Shown here in pieces: positions 47,700 through 59,600 of a DNA stretch of 64,000 nt. The position numbers and the translations under genes were made by a program. The DNA lies in contig JAQFVV010012546.1 in the NCBI GenBank assembly GCA_028023455.1, positions 511,501 to 575,500 on the forward strand, written 5' to 3'. Position 1 is the stretch's first letter. Every line of letters begins with the position of its first letter. Origin of the DNA: Epiperipatus broadwayi (lineage: Eukaryota > Onychophora > Udeonychophora > Euonychophora > Peripatidae). The notes below the pieces were generated by a model, which searched no databases, was not told the DNA's origin, and worked only from the letters and a program-made list of their open reading frames with translations.

Positions 47700-48340
47700 A
47701 AATAATTAAATAAAGAGTAAACAAAATATTACAAAACTTTACAGTTTCTATTGCAAATAATATTCTGTAAATTGGAGTATATATATATGTTTATTTTATT
47801 TCATCAAGTATTTATGCACTTGTTTACAATATCATCTTTCACTCCGTACTCAGTCAACATGAAAGAATAATGTTTTAGAAGATTTTGTCATGCAGTGAAT
47901 TGATTAAAACTTCGAAAGTGTGTTGATGTGTATGCTATATGCCTATCCAATGGATTTTAGGTTGTCATTCTATTATAGTAGATTGCTTTATAAGCAAACA
48001 TAAGAGTTTTAGCTTCTCCCAACTTCATTTGATTATTTCTTGACATTAGCTGGTCATTTTCAAAGGGCAAACTTTTAGTTAAATGAATGTTCTCGAATTT
48101 CCATTAAGCTTTAGGACAATGCAAATAAAACAAAGACAGATTCATTAGCATGATAGAAGCAACATTCAACTGCTCCTTTGAACAAGAATTTCTTGCCATG
48201 TTTAAACAGTCATTTTCCGTAATTAGGCTGGTTTTAAATCAAGATATAAATAACACTTATTTTGTCCTAGATGAATTATATTGTACTGTGTAGAGAGTAT
48301 TATTTTTTTAGGCAAAACAAAATGAAGCAATAAAAATAAG
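47700..48340. other. AT-rich non-coding stretch
   Basis: Nothing recognised. Confidence 0.5.
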
Positions 48341-48450
48341 GTTTTTTTTACCTCATGTGTCATAGCATCAGCCAGGAAGCGAACCCGCTAACCCCGGACA
48401 ACTGCTTGTAAAGCGGTTGTCGCTGACCTCTCGACCACCAACGCTTGTTT
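48341..48450 (-). mobile_element. tRNA-derived SINE
   Basis: The reverse-strand body: gcgttggtggtcgagaggtc (A box), accgctttacaagcagttgt, cgggttcgcttcctggc (B box), gctatgacacatgagg and an A-tail, which is the T run at 48342-48349. Confidence 0.88.
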
Positions 48451-48950
48451 TTTAACAGCAAAAAATATAATTACAGAACTTTTCAAATGATACATCTTCA
48501 TTGTTTTACATATTATAATAACTATTTAATATATATATAGACATAAAAACATTAAATAATTAGTGAAATACTTATAGTTGAATGGCTTTATTATTCGAGG
48601 GTAGTAAAAAGTTACGAGTACTGAAAATAGTAGAGCTGGGTGCGATCCGAGAACTCTAAGCTCTAGATTCTATCACTTACAACTGCACCAAAATATGAAG
48701 GGCAATTACTGCAGGGACAAGTAAAAGGGACGAACATTAAAAATAAATGTCGAATTCGATATCACTTCTGCTGCTTCAATATCACCCACCCACCCCCATC
48801 CATTCAAACAAATTGTTTTTTTTAGAAAACCGATATTATTGTATAAAATTGGTATAATAATGAGCTTGAAGATCGCCATTTACATGTATTTGTGCAAGAG
48901 AGTTCTGTGATTCATACATTTATTATCACAATCAAATATTTGTAGAGTTC
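48451..48950. other. Non-coding stretch with a possible further tRNA-like remnant
   Basis: Mostly AT-rich. The part 48630-48690 (gctgggtgcgatccgagaac, tctaagctctagattctatc) faintly recalls a tRNA-like or polymerase III B-box region, but no fold was found. Confidence 0.3.
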
Positions 48951-49056
48951 TTCAAGCGTCGGTGGTCGAGAAGTCAGCACGGCTGCCTTTACAGACAGTT
49001 GTCCCGGATTAGCGGATTCGCTTCCCGGCCGATGCTATGACACATGAGAAAAAAAT
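48951..49056 (+). mobile_element. tRNA-derived SINE
   Basis: gcgtcggtggtcgagaagtc (A box), ctgcctttacagacagttgt, gcggattcgcttcccggcc (B box) and gctatgacacatgag with an A run. It lies about 500 bases from the SINE at 48.34-48.45 kb, in the opposite orientation. Confidence 0.9.
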
Positions 49057-49361
49057 ATTTTCACATTATTCTAATTAGTCATGTGAAAAAAAATTGCCAT
49101 TTTCTATTTAAAATTAATATATATGCTTAGAAACAAATAAATATTTTAATTTTAATGTGCCGTATAGATATTAAATTTGCAATAGTAATAAACTCCATGT
49201 ACACATTTTCTAGATTCTTTTATATTCATGATAATCATAGCGTTAGGTAGTATTTATTTTTTTTAAATATCATGATATACAATTAAGACAATTAAAGGAT
49301 CTAAAAGAAAGATAATATGAATAATGGCTAAGGCAACCTGGATCTTTTTTCATTTTATTTA
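49057..49361. other. AT-rich non-coding stretch
   Basis: Nothing recognised. Confidence 0.5.
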
Positions 49362-50215
49362 TTCATCATCATCATCATCATCATTTTCTTCAACTACTAT
49401 TAATCCATTGCAGGATAAAAGTTTCTCCAAGGTTAATGCATCTTCTCTGATTTCACCTCTCTTCTGTACATTACTCTTGCAAACTTTTTTATTTCATCCA
49501 TCCATCTCACATGTGGCTCTTTCTAGATCTTTTATAATCTCTTGAAATTCTTCTTAAAATTTCAACTATCCATTTCTTATCATCTCTTCTAGCAATATGT
49601 CCAGCCCAACTTCAGTCTCTTAATTTTTTCAATGATATCAATAATACTTGTTTGTTCTCTTACCCATAAATTTAGTTTTTAGTCTCTTCTTGTTACTACT
49701 AACATACATATCTCCATTCTTCTTTGAGTGATCTGAAGTCATGTATTGCTCTTCTGTTAATTGTCCAAGATATGTATAAACTGGTAAAATGCATTTATTA
49801 AAAATCTTCCTTTTCAAACTCATAGATCTATTTTATTTTAATATTAAGTTATTTCTACCAAAACATTCCAATCAAATTTAATTCTATGATTAATTTCATC
49901 CATTATGTTTTCATCTGTAATAATAATCTAACCAAAGTATATGTAGTTGTTAACTTCTTCTAACTCATCATTTTCAATCTTCATTTTACTTTTAGTCCTA
50001 CTTTCTTCTTTTCATCTGATAATGTTTGCAATATTTCCTGAAGCATTGAAGTATTGTTTGCAAAAACAATTACATCATCTGAAAAATCTAGATGACTTAA
50101 ATAATCTTCATTTACTTCCATTTCTTTAGCTTTCTATTTTAATCGACAAAATATTTATTGCAACACTGCTGCAAAATGTTTTGGAGACATGTAGTCACCC
50201 TGTCATACACCCTTC
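49362..50215 (-). mobile_element. RTE-clade LINE remnant (3' part)
   Basis: Read on the reverse strand it runs collinear with the 10-kb copy: from a short reverse-transcriptase end (the FADD box is degraded to FSDD at about 50068-50083) through FNKCILPVYTY and the C-terminal region to ccattgcagg and a (CAT)n tail on the forward strand at 49362-49382. Many stops. Confidence 0.75.
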
Positions 50216-50729
50216 TCATCATTTTATTTTATGAACTCAAAATTGCAATAAATTCCCATGAATATATGAAGAACTAACATTAGTCTAGATCTTTGTGGTA
50301 TAAGGTGAAACATTTTTTTTTCTTTTGGGTTTTGCAAAAGACTTTATTTAGCATTTAGTCCTAGTCAAACTTTTCTAACTTTTCACATATATAAAATATT
50401 GTCAAAACATGAAATTACTTCTTCCATTCCCTGGAAAAGTGTATTTACTTATGTTTGAAATATGTTTGGAATTATTCCAAAAGAGACTCTATTACACTTA
50501 CATAATCCCATACATGATGTTATTTTATGTATTTTAGTCAACTGTTCAATTATTGGAATCTAGTGAAAAGCAGAACTTAATTTTGTTAAATATGAGTTTT
50601 ATAAAAATGCTAACAAAATCTTTTTGACAATTAGTAGAGAATAATTTCTCGTTTAAACTCTTTTTGATTGTTATCTGATACTTTTATAAATACATAGCTT
50701 TCTATTTGGTTTGTTTATAACTACTGTAG
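50216..50729. other. AT-rich non-coding stretch
   Basis: Nothing recognised. Confidence 0.5.
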
Positions 50730-51315
50730 ATGTTAAAACTGTAAAAATCTCTCCACACAGTAATGTCATCCAGTGCAAGCATTGGATCCTAAGATCTAGG
50801 CACAGTTTTTTTCAGATCCAAGCCTCCTCACTGATGAAAACCTTGGTTAGAAACTAGTTTGGAAATATTAGATGAGGAGGCATCAAATAGGAATTTTATG
50901 CCCAAAATTCTTGCATCCATTAATTATTAAGGCTTGCATTGGATGGCACCACTATATGAAGTGTTGGCTTGAAAGCAGAAAGAATACAAATAATGAAGTT
51001 ATGAAAGAATAAATATGAACAAAGTGATTATTGGTTTTTATGCTGGGTTTGGGAAAAGATAAGAGGAATTTAGATATAAAAGCCATAGAGTTGACAAAGA
51101 TTATGTTGTGGAAATGGGATGGAGCAGATTGTGGGAAAACTTAGGGTGGGGAATGGAAAGGGAAGGTAACGTGACTAACAGGTTTCTCTGGGCATAGTTG
51201 CTGAGAGATTCCTGACTCCGTTTAAAGAGCAGTCATAGTTCATCACATCACATTGTTTTAACAATTTATGTAAGCATAGGAAATGGTGATCATATAATGT
51301 TTAGTGGTTTAATGC
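50730..51315. repeat. Family B remnant, decayed
   Basis: ctctccacacagtaatgtca, gatcctaagatctaggcaca, ctcctcactgatgaaaacc and cattaattattaaggcttgc are family B wording. The tail (gtaagcataggaaatggtg) is displaced to 51270, after about 290 bases of less AT-rich sequence that is not part of the other copies. No target-site duplication was seen. Confidence 0.65.
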
Positions 51316-52798
51316 TATATGTGTTGTCTATTACAATTATTTGTTGGGACTAGCACATCTCAATTTTTGCAAATAAAAAAATTTTTTTGGCCTGCAAATA
51401 AATGGTTTTGCATCTGGACTCTTTTTTATATATTTCTCTGAGTTAAAAATATTTAGAAATATAGAAAGATTTCCCTTATTCTATTTTTAAACTATATGGC
51501 TTTAAACCATACTATTAACAATGTTCAGATATAACTTAATTTTAGTAATGTGTAATTAAAATTCTGCTCTGTTGTTTAATTTTATTTTTGTATTTTCTAT
51601 TCTTAGCTTTTTGATGCTGTTATCATTTACTTTAAACCTTTAACTTGATATTATGGAAGCATGAGATTACTCTTCTTTCTAATCTAATCAAAATCTTTTT
51701 TTTAATGCAATTAAAATTCAAAATCCAATTTCAATTTTCATTATTGTTATTATTTTATATATGAATATGAGAATTATTAATTCTTTTTTGTCGTCAATTT
51801 TTGTATTTTTGATAAGTACTGATTTGATGATTTTTAACTATTTTTTCATTTTTTTACATTTTTGATACATATATATAAATATGTCTACTGTTGTAATATT
51901 TTATTTCATTGTGTGTGTGTGTGTGTGTTTTCCTTGCGATTTTTGTAATTTTGATATCTTAATACACTTTTATTTTTTCACCATTTAATATATATTTGAG
52001 CTTTAGAATTATTTTGCTACTTTCTCAAAATTATTGTTTTTTATTCGCCATTTTATGGATCAAATCTGTAATTATCAATAATTGTTACTGGAGTTTATAA
52101 TCTGTAATTTCTAATAGTAAATCTTCGAAAACAGATTCACTTAATAGTTCATTGTCATACATTTTCTGGTGATATTATACAATGACATAAACCCCTTGAT
52201 TGGTGATCTGTTTCCAAAACATAATCTTGAATACACATAGTTGTTGCAAAATTAAATATTTACGAAGCATTTCTACTGTATTATTTTTTTCTTTTATTTA
52301 GGAATAGTTGTTTATTTTTATAACTTTGCACATACTGAATATAATATTGTTTTATTTTCCTCAATTTTATTTATAAAAAAGAAACTTCTTAATCTGCATT
52401 ATGTATATATAATTGAACAAGAAATAACTGAAGCCTCTAATGAGTTTATATAATATAAAGAAACTCTTCAAAAGACAGATGATATCACCAATCTCTTTAG
52501 CACTTGTTTTTATATATGTTAATTTGTTTACATAATTTTAAACAAGGGAGTAAATTTGTTCTATTGATTGTATATATTTATAGAATAAATGACGAGTTAC
52601 CATTTTATATTATCTATTTGCTGGCGTCAAATCTGCTACAAAAGTTTGATCAAACATGTTTTCCATTTGTTTTTAACAATGATCAAAGATTAATATTTTC
52701 TTTTATTTTTAATTAATGATTTCCAGTCTATTATACCAATTCTTTTACTATGTATTTATTTATTCTTTATCTGTGACCTACTACTTATGGTTCTAATC
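51316..52798. other. AT-rich non-coding stretch
   Basis: Nothing recognised. A short (TG)n run is at about 51910-51928. Confidence 0.5.
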
Positions 52799-52939
52799 CT
52801 AGAATTATATAGTTTGTTTTGTTTTGTTTTTCTCATGTGTTATAGCATCAGCCGGGAAGCGAACCCGCTTACTCGGGACAACTGCTTGTAAAGCAGCTGA
52901 CCTTTCGACCACCAATGCTTGACTAGAGATATATAGTTG
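52799..52939 (-). mobile_element. tRNA-derived SINE with imperfect target-site duplication
   Basis: Left flank ctagaattatatagttt and right flank ctagagatatatagttg match at 15 of 17 bases. The reverse-strand body has gcattggtggtcgaaaggtc, ctgctttacaagcagttgtc, gcgggttcgcttcccggc and gctataacacatgag plus an A-tail. A few bases are missing between the A box and the anticodon-like stem. Confidence 0.88.
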
Positions 52940-53194
52940 ATGTACGAATAATCACAATAATTAGTCAATTTAAATATTTATCTTTTTACTTATTATGAAA
53001 GTACATTTTCCCACAGTTATTTATGTATGAATATAAATAAAATTACAAATATTTTATATAACTTGTTTGCTCTAATGGCCAAAACAATAATAATAATCCT
53101 TATGATCTGTACCATACAAACTTGTATCCAAATTTGAGAGACTTGTGTCCAAATTTAATTGGTTGTAGAGCTTTAAACTTATAAATCTTCATTT

Positions 53195-53490
53195 TAGTCA
53201 TAAACAATGAGGATTGCCAATTCCTCAACAAGCTTTGTGATAAATGCTTAGCTAGAGAATAGAGAAAGCATTTAAAAAATCTCTGTCAGGACCCCCCCCC
53301 CCAAACCTCTGACCATGGTTTTGTGCTAAACCCATGGTCAGAGGTTTGGGGGGGGGTCCTGACAGAGATATTTTAAATGCTTTCTCTAGCTAAGCATTTA
53401 TCACAGAGCTTGTTGAGGAATTGGCAATCCTCATTGTTTATAACTTACAAGCTTAAGAGTATAGGGGTCATGTGATATATGACTCTCATT
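53195..53490. repeat. Family C hairpin with about 125-bp arms and a C-run/G-run stem
   Basis: The left arm (about 53205-53320) and right arm (about 53333-53460) are nearly perfect reverse complements. ctctgtcagga plus a C run and aaacctctgaccatgg are mirrored by ccatggtcagaggttt, a G run and tcctgacagag. The outer parts, caatgaggattgccaattcc and ggaattggcaatcctcattg, pair as well. The right arm equals the 2795-2960 repeat. Confidence 0.93.
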
Positions 53491-54080
53491 TTGTTCATTT
53501 TAGTCAATTTCATTTAGCTCTAATTACTAATTTTGGACAAAATTCTAGTTGATCTTTTTATAAGACCATTTCTAAAAGAAATGTCTTTTGAATGGTTACA
53601 ATTAAATATTTTTTCTAATATAAACTGATATATTTCTACTCACTTTAATATCTACTTGATTACTTAAAAAATAACTTCATCTTTTTTCATCAGTTTAAGA
53701 CTTACCAAGTCTATATAAACAGCATAATTCTTATTAATCCAATATCCAAAAAAAAAAAAGAAAAGAAATAGCCACATTAATGTTTTATCTTCTTTTAATT
53801 AATATGCATATATAAATAATTTATGATTTATTTATTTTGCTTCCAATGATTTATGTCTCCATAGATATCAATAAATATTATCTGACAAAAAATATTCTAC
53901 CGGGTCCCTCCGAATAACACTATCATAGAGATAGTTTTAATATCTCCGAATAAACTTTATTCTTACTAAATTTAAATATTTTAAACAAATACTAGGTTTA
54001 AATACTTTTAAACATAACTTTTTAATATTTTTTGTCTTTAATAAGCTTTAATATCTACTTTAATCTCTTTAAATCTTATG
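53491..54080. other. AT-rich non-coding stretch
   Basis: Nothing recognised. Confidence 0.5.
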
Positions 54081-55080
54081 GGAACAGACCAGCCCTTCAA
54101 GCAGAGAAGAGAATATCATTGACAGCATAGCCATCAATGATACCCACAGTCAGATCAGGTTATGCAAAGCATAACATGACCATGACTGCAGTCAATCTTA
54201 ACTGCTGGAACCACAACCTGCCATCCAAAGCATTTTATTTGTTTTGAGGATCAAACTCATGTGCCAGCTGACCACATGTTATATAGTTGGCATACTTCAG
54301 ATGACAGATGACAGGCACACAATCCATCACTTGAAATATCCCAATCTAGCTCCTACTCTTAATCAGGGGACCCAGCACATTGTCTTAACACACAGATAAA
54401 CATTTAACTCTTTAAATAAATGGTGATGTAGTGACAAGAGAGATAGAGAATAGACCAAATAATACTTAAGCAAACATTAATATTTATTCAAGTGCATATA
54501 TATAATATAACAATCTAATATTTTACATAAATATAAGTAATTAATGAGGCTAATTTTTATATAGTCCTTCATTAGTTCACTTCATTTAAAAAAAGATATC
54601 AAGTGTCTACAGACAGTGATCAAAATATATTTACCTAGGCTTTTGTGATATTAGATGACACAGTTTGTTTTGCATCATGTTACTTTCCAACCAGTTCTTT
54701 TTGGTCTCCATCAATGGTTTCAAGTCTTGGCTCAGTAATGAGGAAGGGAGAGAGAGTATGGAGCATCAGCATCGATTTTACTATTTAAGTATTGGTTCCA
54801 AATGTGGACAACTGATTTTTAGCAGAGGACTTTGGGGCCTGAATCTCAGTCAAACATTTCTAAGACAGTCTAGCAATGCATGTCACTAGTTCTGAAGTTT
54901 CTTCAATAATAATTTGTGCAGCAGTAATGATAGGCCCTATTCTGTGCTTAGATTTATGAATCTCTGGAGGAATGAATAACATAATGCATCAATAACAGCA
55001 TGAAGACTGGAATAACTTACAGACTGAAGAGTGGAATAGTTCAATCACAAAATGAAGGCAAGAACTGAATAATAATAGAA
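54081..55080. other. Less AT-rich unassigned block, possible decayed element
   Basis: Two parts (54080-54400 and 54660-55010) are visibly less AT-rich than the neighbourhood. The forward frame 54665-54889 (74 codons) and reverse-strand frames across it show no recognised motif. On the reverse strand one can read ETSELVTCIARLS, which suggests former coding but is not decisive. I do not assign a family. Confidence 0.3.
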
Positions 55081-55672
55081 GCTACTTTTTATAATCTTCC
55101 TCTTTCATTGTTTTAATTTCTTATTATTATTTTTAATTTTGATTGTAACTTAACTTTTACATTACACATTATCTAAACTTTTTTTAAGATTAATCTATTA
55201 TTGCTTTTATGAGCTAGTTTACATAGTTTTTAATTATTACAATTATTGGTTTCAATTTTATTATCTAGGATTTCAAATTAAATAATTAATCTTCTTCACT
55301 TTCGATTTTTAGTAAGATTTATTTTTACTTTATAAAAGGGAGAGTTTTCTTTAAATCTTTTTTTTTTCTAATTCTTTTCCCTACCAGCTTTTAATAACTA
55401 GCTTTATTCTCCTTTAAAAGAAAAATATATGCAATATTTTATTTTTTATTTTTAAGACTATGTTTTAAAACCATTTCTTAATTAATTATAACTTTTTGAC
55501 TAGTCTTGTTTATTTGATTTTTATTTTTTAATAAATCTGATCATATATTTTTTTAAATATTTGAAATATGCAACACAGATATCTGTGAATTTTTCAATAT
55601 ATATTGTTAATAATGTTCATTTAATTTTAAGGAAAGACCATGTTTTAAACAAAGTTTTTAATTTTAGCATTA
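55081..55672. other. AT-rich non-coding stretch
   Basis: Nothing recognised. Confidence 0.5.
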
Positions 55673-56411
55673 TTAACCTTTGGATCGCTGATTATTTTAT
55701 TGGTGGAGTGAGGTAAAAGTCTAAACTTTGAATTGCTCAACTCACAAATTTAAGCGTCAACATATATTCATCTTTTAATATTATATTCACTTTAGTTTCA
55801 TTTGTAAAAAGTATTTTAATAATTTGTCAGATTATGAAAGTGAACAAAAGTTTTTTCAAAAATATTTTTTTTATAATTATAAAAATATTAGATAGTGGTA
55901 AATGTTAAACGAATGCAATTCACCAACCAAAAAGATTTCTGACATCAATGATTTTTTTTCCAATTTTACATTTCCCAGAAAAGTAAATAATTTTTGCTAA
56001 ACTTTTAACCATTTTTCTAAAATAATATTATTTTTAGCATATATTATCAAAATAATTTGTAATATGTCAAAAAATACTTTTAAAATGGTCTAAAACATTT
56101 GTTTATCAATTTCGAAATGAAAGAAAAGAAATCGTAATGCTTAGTTATTGACAATCCATTTTCTTTGTTGTCGAAAGGTAACAGCCAATCAGAATCAAGA
56201 ATGGGCAGTACTGCATCATTTGTTAAACCCTTAATAACAGTTTTATTGATTTTTTACTTGTAAAATAATTCAAGAGAGGGCAGCATCTTACAGAACTTTT
56301 TTTAACCTTTAAAAAAAGCGCAAAATCTTAACGGTAGCATAAAAAATGATGGAAATGGCCGATTAAAAGCGAAATCTTGAGTTAACTCAAATTTTGCCAT
56401 CAATGAGTTAA
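55673..56411. mobile_element. Possible TTAA-flanked MITE (piggyBac-like ends)
   Basis: The segment starts ttaacctttggatcgc and ends gccatcaatgagttaa. The reverse complement of the end (ttaactcattgatggc) matches the start at 11 of 16 positions, including TTAAC. TTAA target sites and such ends are typical of piggyBac-type elements. The match is moderate and could be chance in AT-rich DNA. Confidence 0.35.
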
Positions 56412-57104
56412 TAAATCATAAATAAGGATGAGACTTATTATTCTAACTTTTGCTTTTAGCAATGAACAATATTGTTACAAAATGATAAAAAGAAATGTTG
56501 AAAGTTATTTAAATCTGTGCAATTAAATATGGAGAAAAGTGGAAATAATTATAAGTCTTTAATTTGTATTTTGTTTTTGCTAGTAATTTGTTAACAGTTA
56601 CACACATATGCAACAGAATACAATAGAAAGTAAAAAAATAAGGAACATTTCAACTAGCCAATTTGTCAAAGACTGAGTATCTGGTCACATGAAAGTAAAC
56701 TTTATTACTCATCAAATATTTGGCAATACTTATCAGAAATATATTTTTATATTTTTAATTACAAATATTTTTACAGAACAACAAAATCCAAAATCATTAT
56801 TATGATAATTTTAAACTCAGATTCTCAATCATTTAACTGAACTTGTAAACAATTGTCAACTTTTTTTATATTAACAGCTTTGGAAATTTGGCTTGTGAAT
56901 TATTATAGGAATGTTTTCAGTTTTGGTTGTTTTATAAATAAGTTTATCTTATCACCATTACCTGATGTCATATATTTCTTATAGGTCCTTGAAACTGTTC
57001 TAATAAGTGTTGATAAAACTATAATATTTTTAATTCTATGATAAGATACAATCCAGCAATTACAATTTTATTTTATATCTTATACTTTTTTTAAAATAAT
57101 GTAT
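56412..57104. other. AT-rich non-coding stretch
   Basis: Nothing recognised. Confidence 0.5.
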
Positions 57105-57451
57105 TGAAGCAGTCAATTGTAGCTTAAGATTATGCTTCATGATTCCATCTACTAACCTGTTTTCAAACCCTATATCCCATCCTGCTCCTTTTGTTATATA
57201 TATATTTATATATTTGAGCCGCACCTATGTACATTAATAATAAAAAAAGAACTAATAATTAATAAAAAAGAATTAATTATAATTTTTAAAATGTTATTGA
57301 AACGTTAAAATTTTATAACGTAGGCACGCATCTCAAATATATGCATAAATATATATATACGACAAAAAAAGCGGGATGGGATATAGGGTTTGAATACTGG
57401 TTAGTAGATGGAACTATGAAGCTCAATCTTAAGCTAAGATTGACTGCTTCA
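57105..57451. repeat. Inverted repeat with about 130-bp arms
   Basis: The left arm 57105-57232 (gaagcagtcaattgtagctt, ttcaaaccctatatcccatc) and right arm 57319-57451 (gatgggatatagggtttgaa, agattgactgcttca) are imperfect reverse complements around an AT-rich spacer of about 86 bases. Found once in this window. It may be a MITE or foldback element. Confidence 0.85.
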
Positions 57452-58639
57452 GTATATAAATAAGTATTGACCATTGTATCATTATATAAAAGTATTTAAA
57501 TCAATAATGTAAAATCGGTATCAATTACAATTCTTTATACTATGCCTAAAAATATATATATATATATTTTTATTATTTATGAATTTGCTATAGATTTTTT
57601 TTGAAGCGATCAATAAATCATTGCCTGATTCTTCTTTATATCTAGGAAAAAATTCAATTAAAATATCTTGCAGTTTAATTAAATATCACTACAAAATTTA
57701 TTTTCAGTCTTTAAATGAATCTTTTGTTTTACAGATACATCACAAGATTCGCTTAGGTTTATAAGAGTGGTAATAACACAGATATTCATATACATATATT
57801 GATAAGTACATTTAAGAGGGAACTTTTTTTAATCTATGAAACCCATTGCAAAATTAAGATTTATCTAATAGCTCTCATAAGGAAAACAGTAAAAAAAAAA
57901 AAAAAAGCCATTACCTACTAAGCTTGTCAATTTACCAGTTAGTAAGGGCTTATTTTTTGTTTTGTTTATATTCTAGATAAAAATTTATGTAATATGTGTA
58001 TTTATGCATGTATATGTGAATGTTTAGGTGCAGACAGGAGTTTGTTGTTAACTGAAAGATCTTATTTCTCCTCGAGGCATTAATGAAACCAAACAAGATA
58101 ATTTTCTAATGCCCATTCCATATGTTTCTATTATAGCATGGAGAAACTTGTCATGCTTTTGCATTCCAGGTACAAAATGAATGAACAAAAAAGTTAAAGG
58201 ACGTTCAGGATTGGGAAAAGTTTATTTATATTATAATATTTATAATTTTGATTATTGTTATCATAATAATTGCATAAAGAAAATCAGGATGTCTTGTATT
58301 ATATTAAGGGTCGTTAAACAGTAATGACATTATTAAAAAAAAACTATATATAAAAAACAAACAAACAGAATGCCCCAATTGAATTTAACATATATTCTAA
58401 ATAAAATGAAGAAACATAAAATTTTGTATACAAAAAAAAGCTCCATAAAATAATAAAGTGATTTAAAAGACTTTAACCATATGTAAAAATAAAGATTATT
58501 GAGAATTTATGCACATTATGATAAAGGCAAAATGAACATATGGCTTAAAATATCTTTCCAACTTTTTTTCAATTAGTTAATAGTATTTATTGGACTATTA
58601 TAATGTATATATTGAACTTTAAATGTAATTAGAGGGAAT
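57452..58639. other. AT-rich non-coding stretch
   Basis: Nothing recognised. Confidence 0.5.
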
Positions 58640-59600
58640 TTGAATCCAGAATCTCAGGCTTCCTTCAGCTACCCACTTCATCTTATATAATCAATACACA
58701 TGGACACATACATGTGAGAAATATAAATGTTTCCAATATTTATATTTTTTGCTGAACCAGCACTCATTGATTAGTCTCGATCATCATCTCCCACAGATAT
58801 ATATAATCTTTGCTTAGTTTATATTAAGATAGCAAAACTTCAGACTTTAATGGGAAAACTTCTCCACTTCTCAAGTCTTTAGCCATTCATATTATCAAAA
58901 GTCTGATGATGGACTGTTCAAGACCCTTGTTGATACTAATATTGTTGTCATACCCTTATTGACTTTAATCCACTCCGATCACTAGACAAAATGTGATCTG
59001 TACCAACTGATGAGTATTGCTTCAGCATAAAATATGTATATTGAAGATATCTTTTTCATCTGTATGTGCTCATGTGTATCAGATATATAAGATGGAATTG
59101 ATATGCAAAGGTAGCATGAATGCCTGTGTTTAAATCCCTTCTAATTACATCAAAATCTCAGTATATATATTATACTTGTACTCAAATATTACAGATTCAG
59201 TCTGAATTCTGTCCTTCACTCTTATCCATATTTAAATGGAAATATTAAGGTCCTATATGAGAGGAGTCAAAGTGACTTAAAGTCAACACAGGTATGATAC
59301 AATTAGCATCAACAAAGGTATTGATCATTCCATCATCAGATTTTTAATAATATGGATGGCTGAATAGTTGAAGAGTGGAGAAGATTGAAGCTTGTCCATT
59401 AATGTTTGAAGATTGCTATCTTAATATAAGTTTTGAGGTGATTATATACAAATGCGTGTGGGAGATAATATGGATCAACTGATAAGTGCTAATTCAGCAA
59501 AAAATATGTATAATGGAGATAGAATTATGTGTATCTGTTATATAAGATGGAGTTGATAGATAAGGGAACTAAAATTAAAAGTCCGTGTTCAAATCCATTC
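58640..59600. repeat. Family A, diverged inverted dimer plus partial unit
   Basis: A forward unit (58640-58995: gctgaaccagcactcattga, atattaagatagcaaaactt, agtctgatgatggactg) is followed by the inverted end (59000-59170: accaactgatgagtattgct). A second inverted unit follows (59210-59600: agtcaacacaggtatgat, gattgctatcttaatataag, gatcaactgataagtgct). More diverged than the 31-32 kb array. Confidence 0.75.

Noticed and set aside
52504-52716. 70-codon forward frame as a possible exon
   Set aside because: AT-driven hydrophobic composition, no splice context and no recognised domain.
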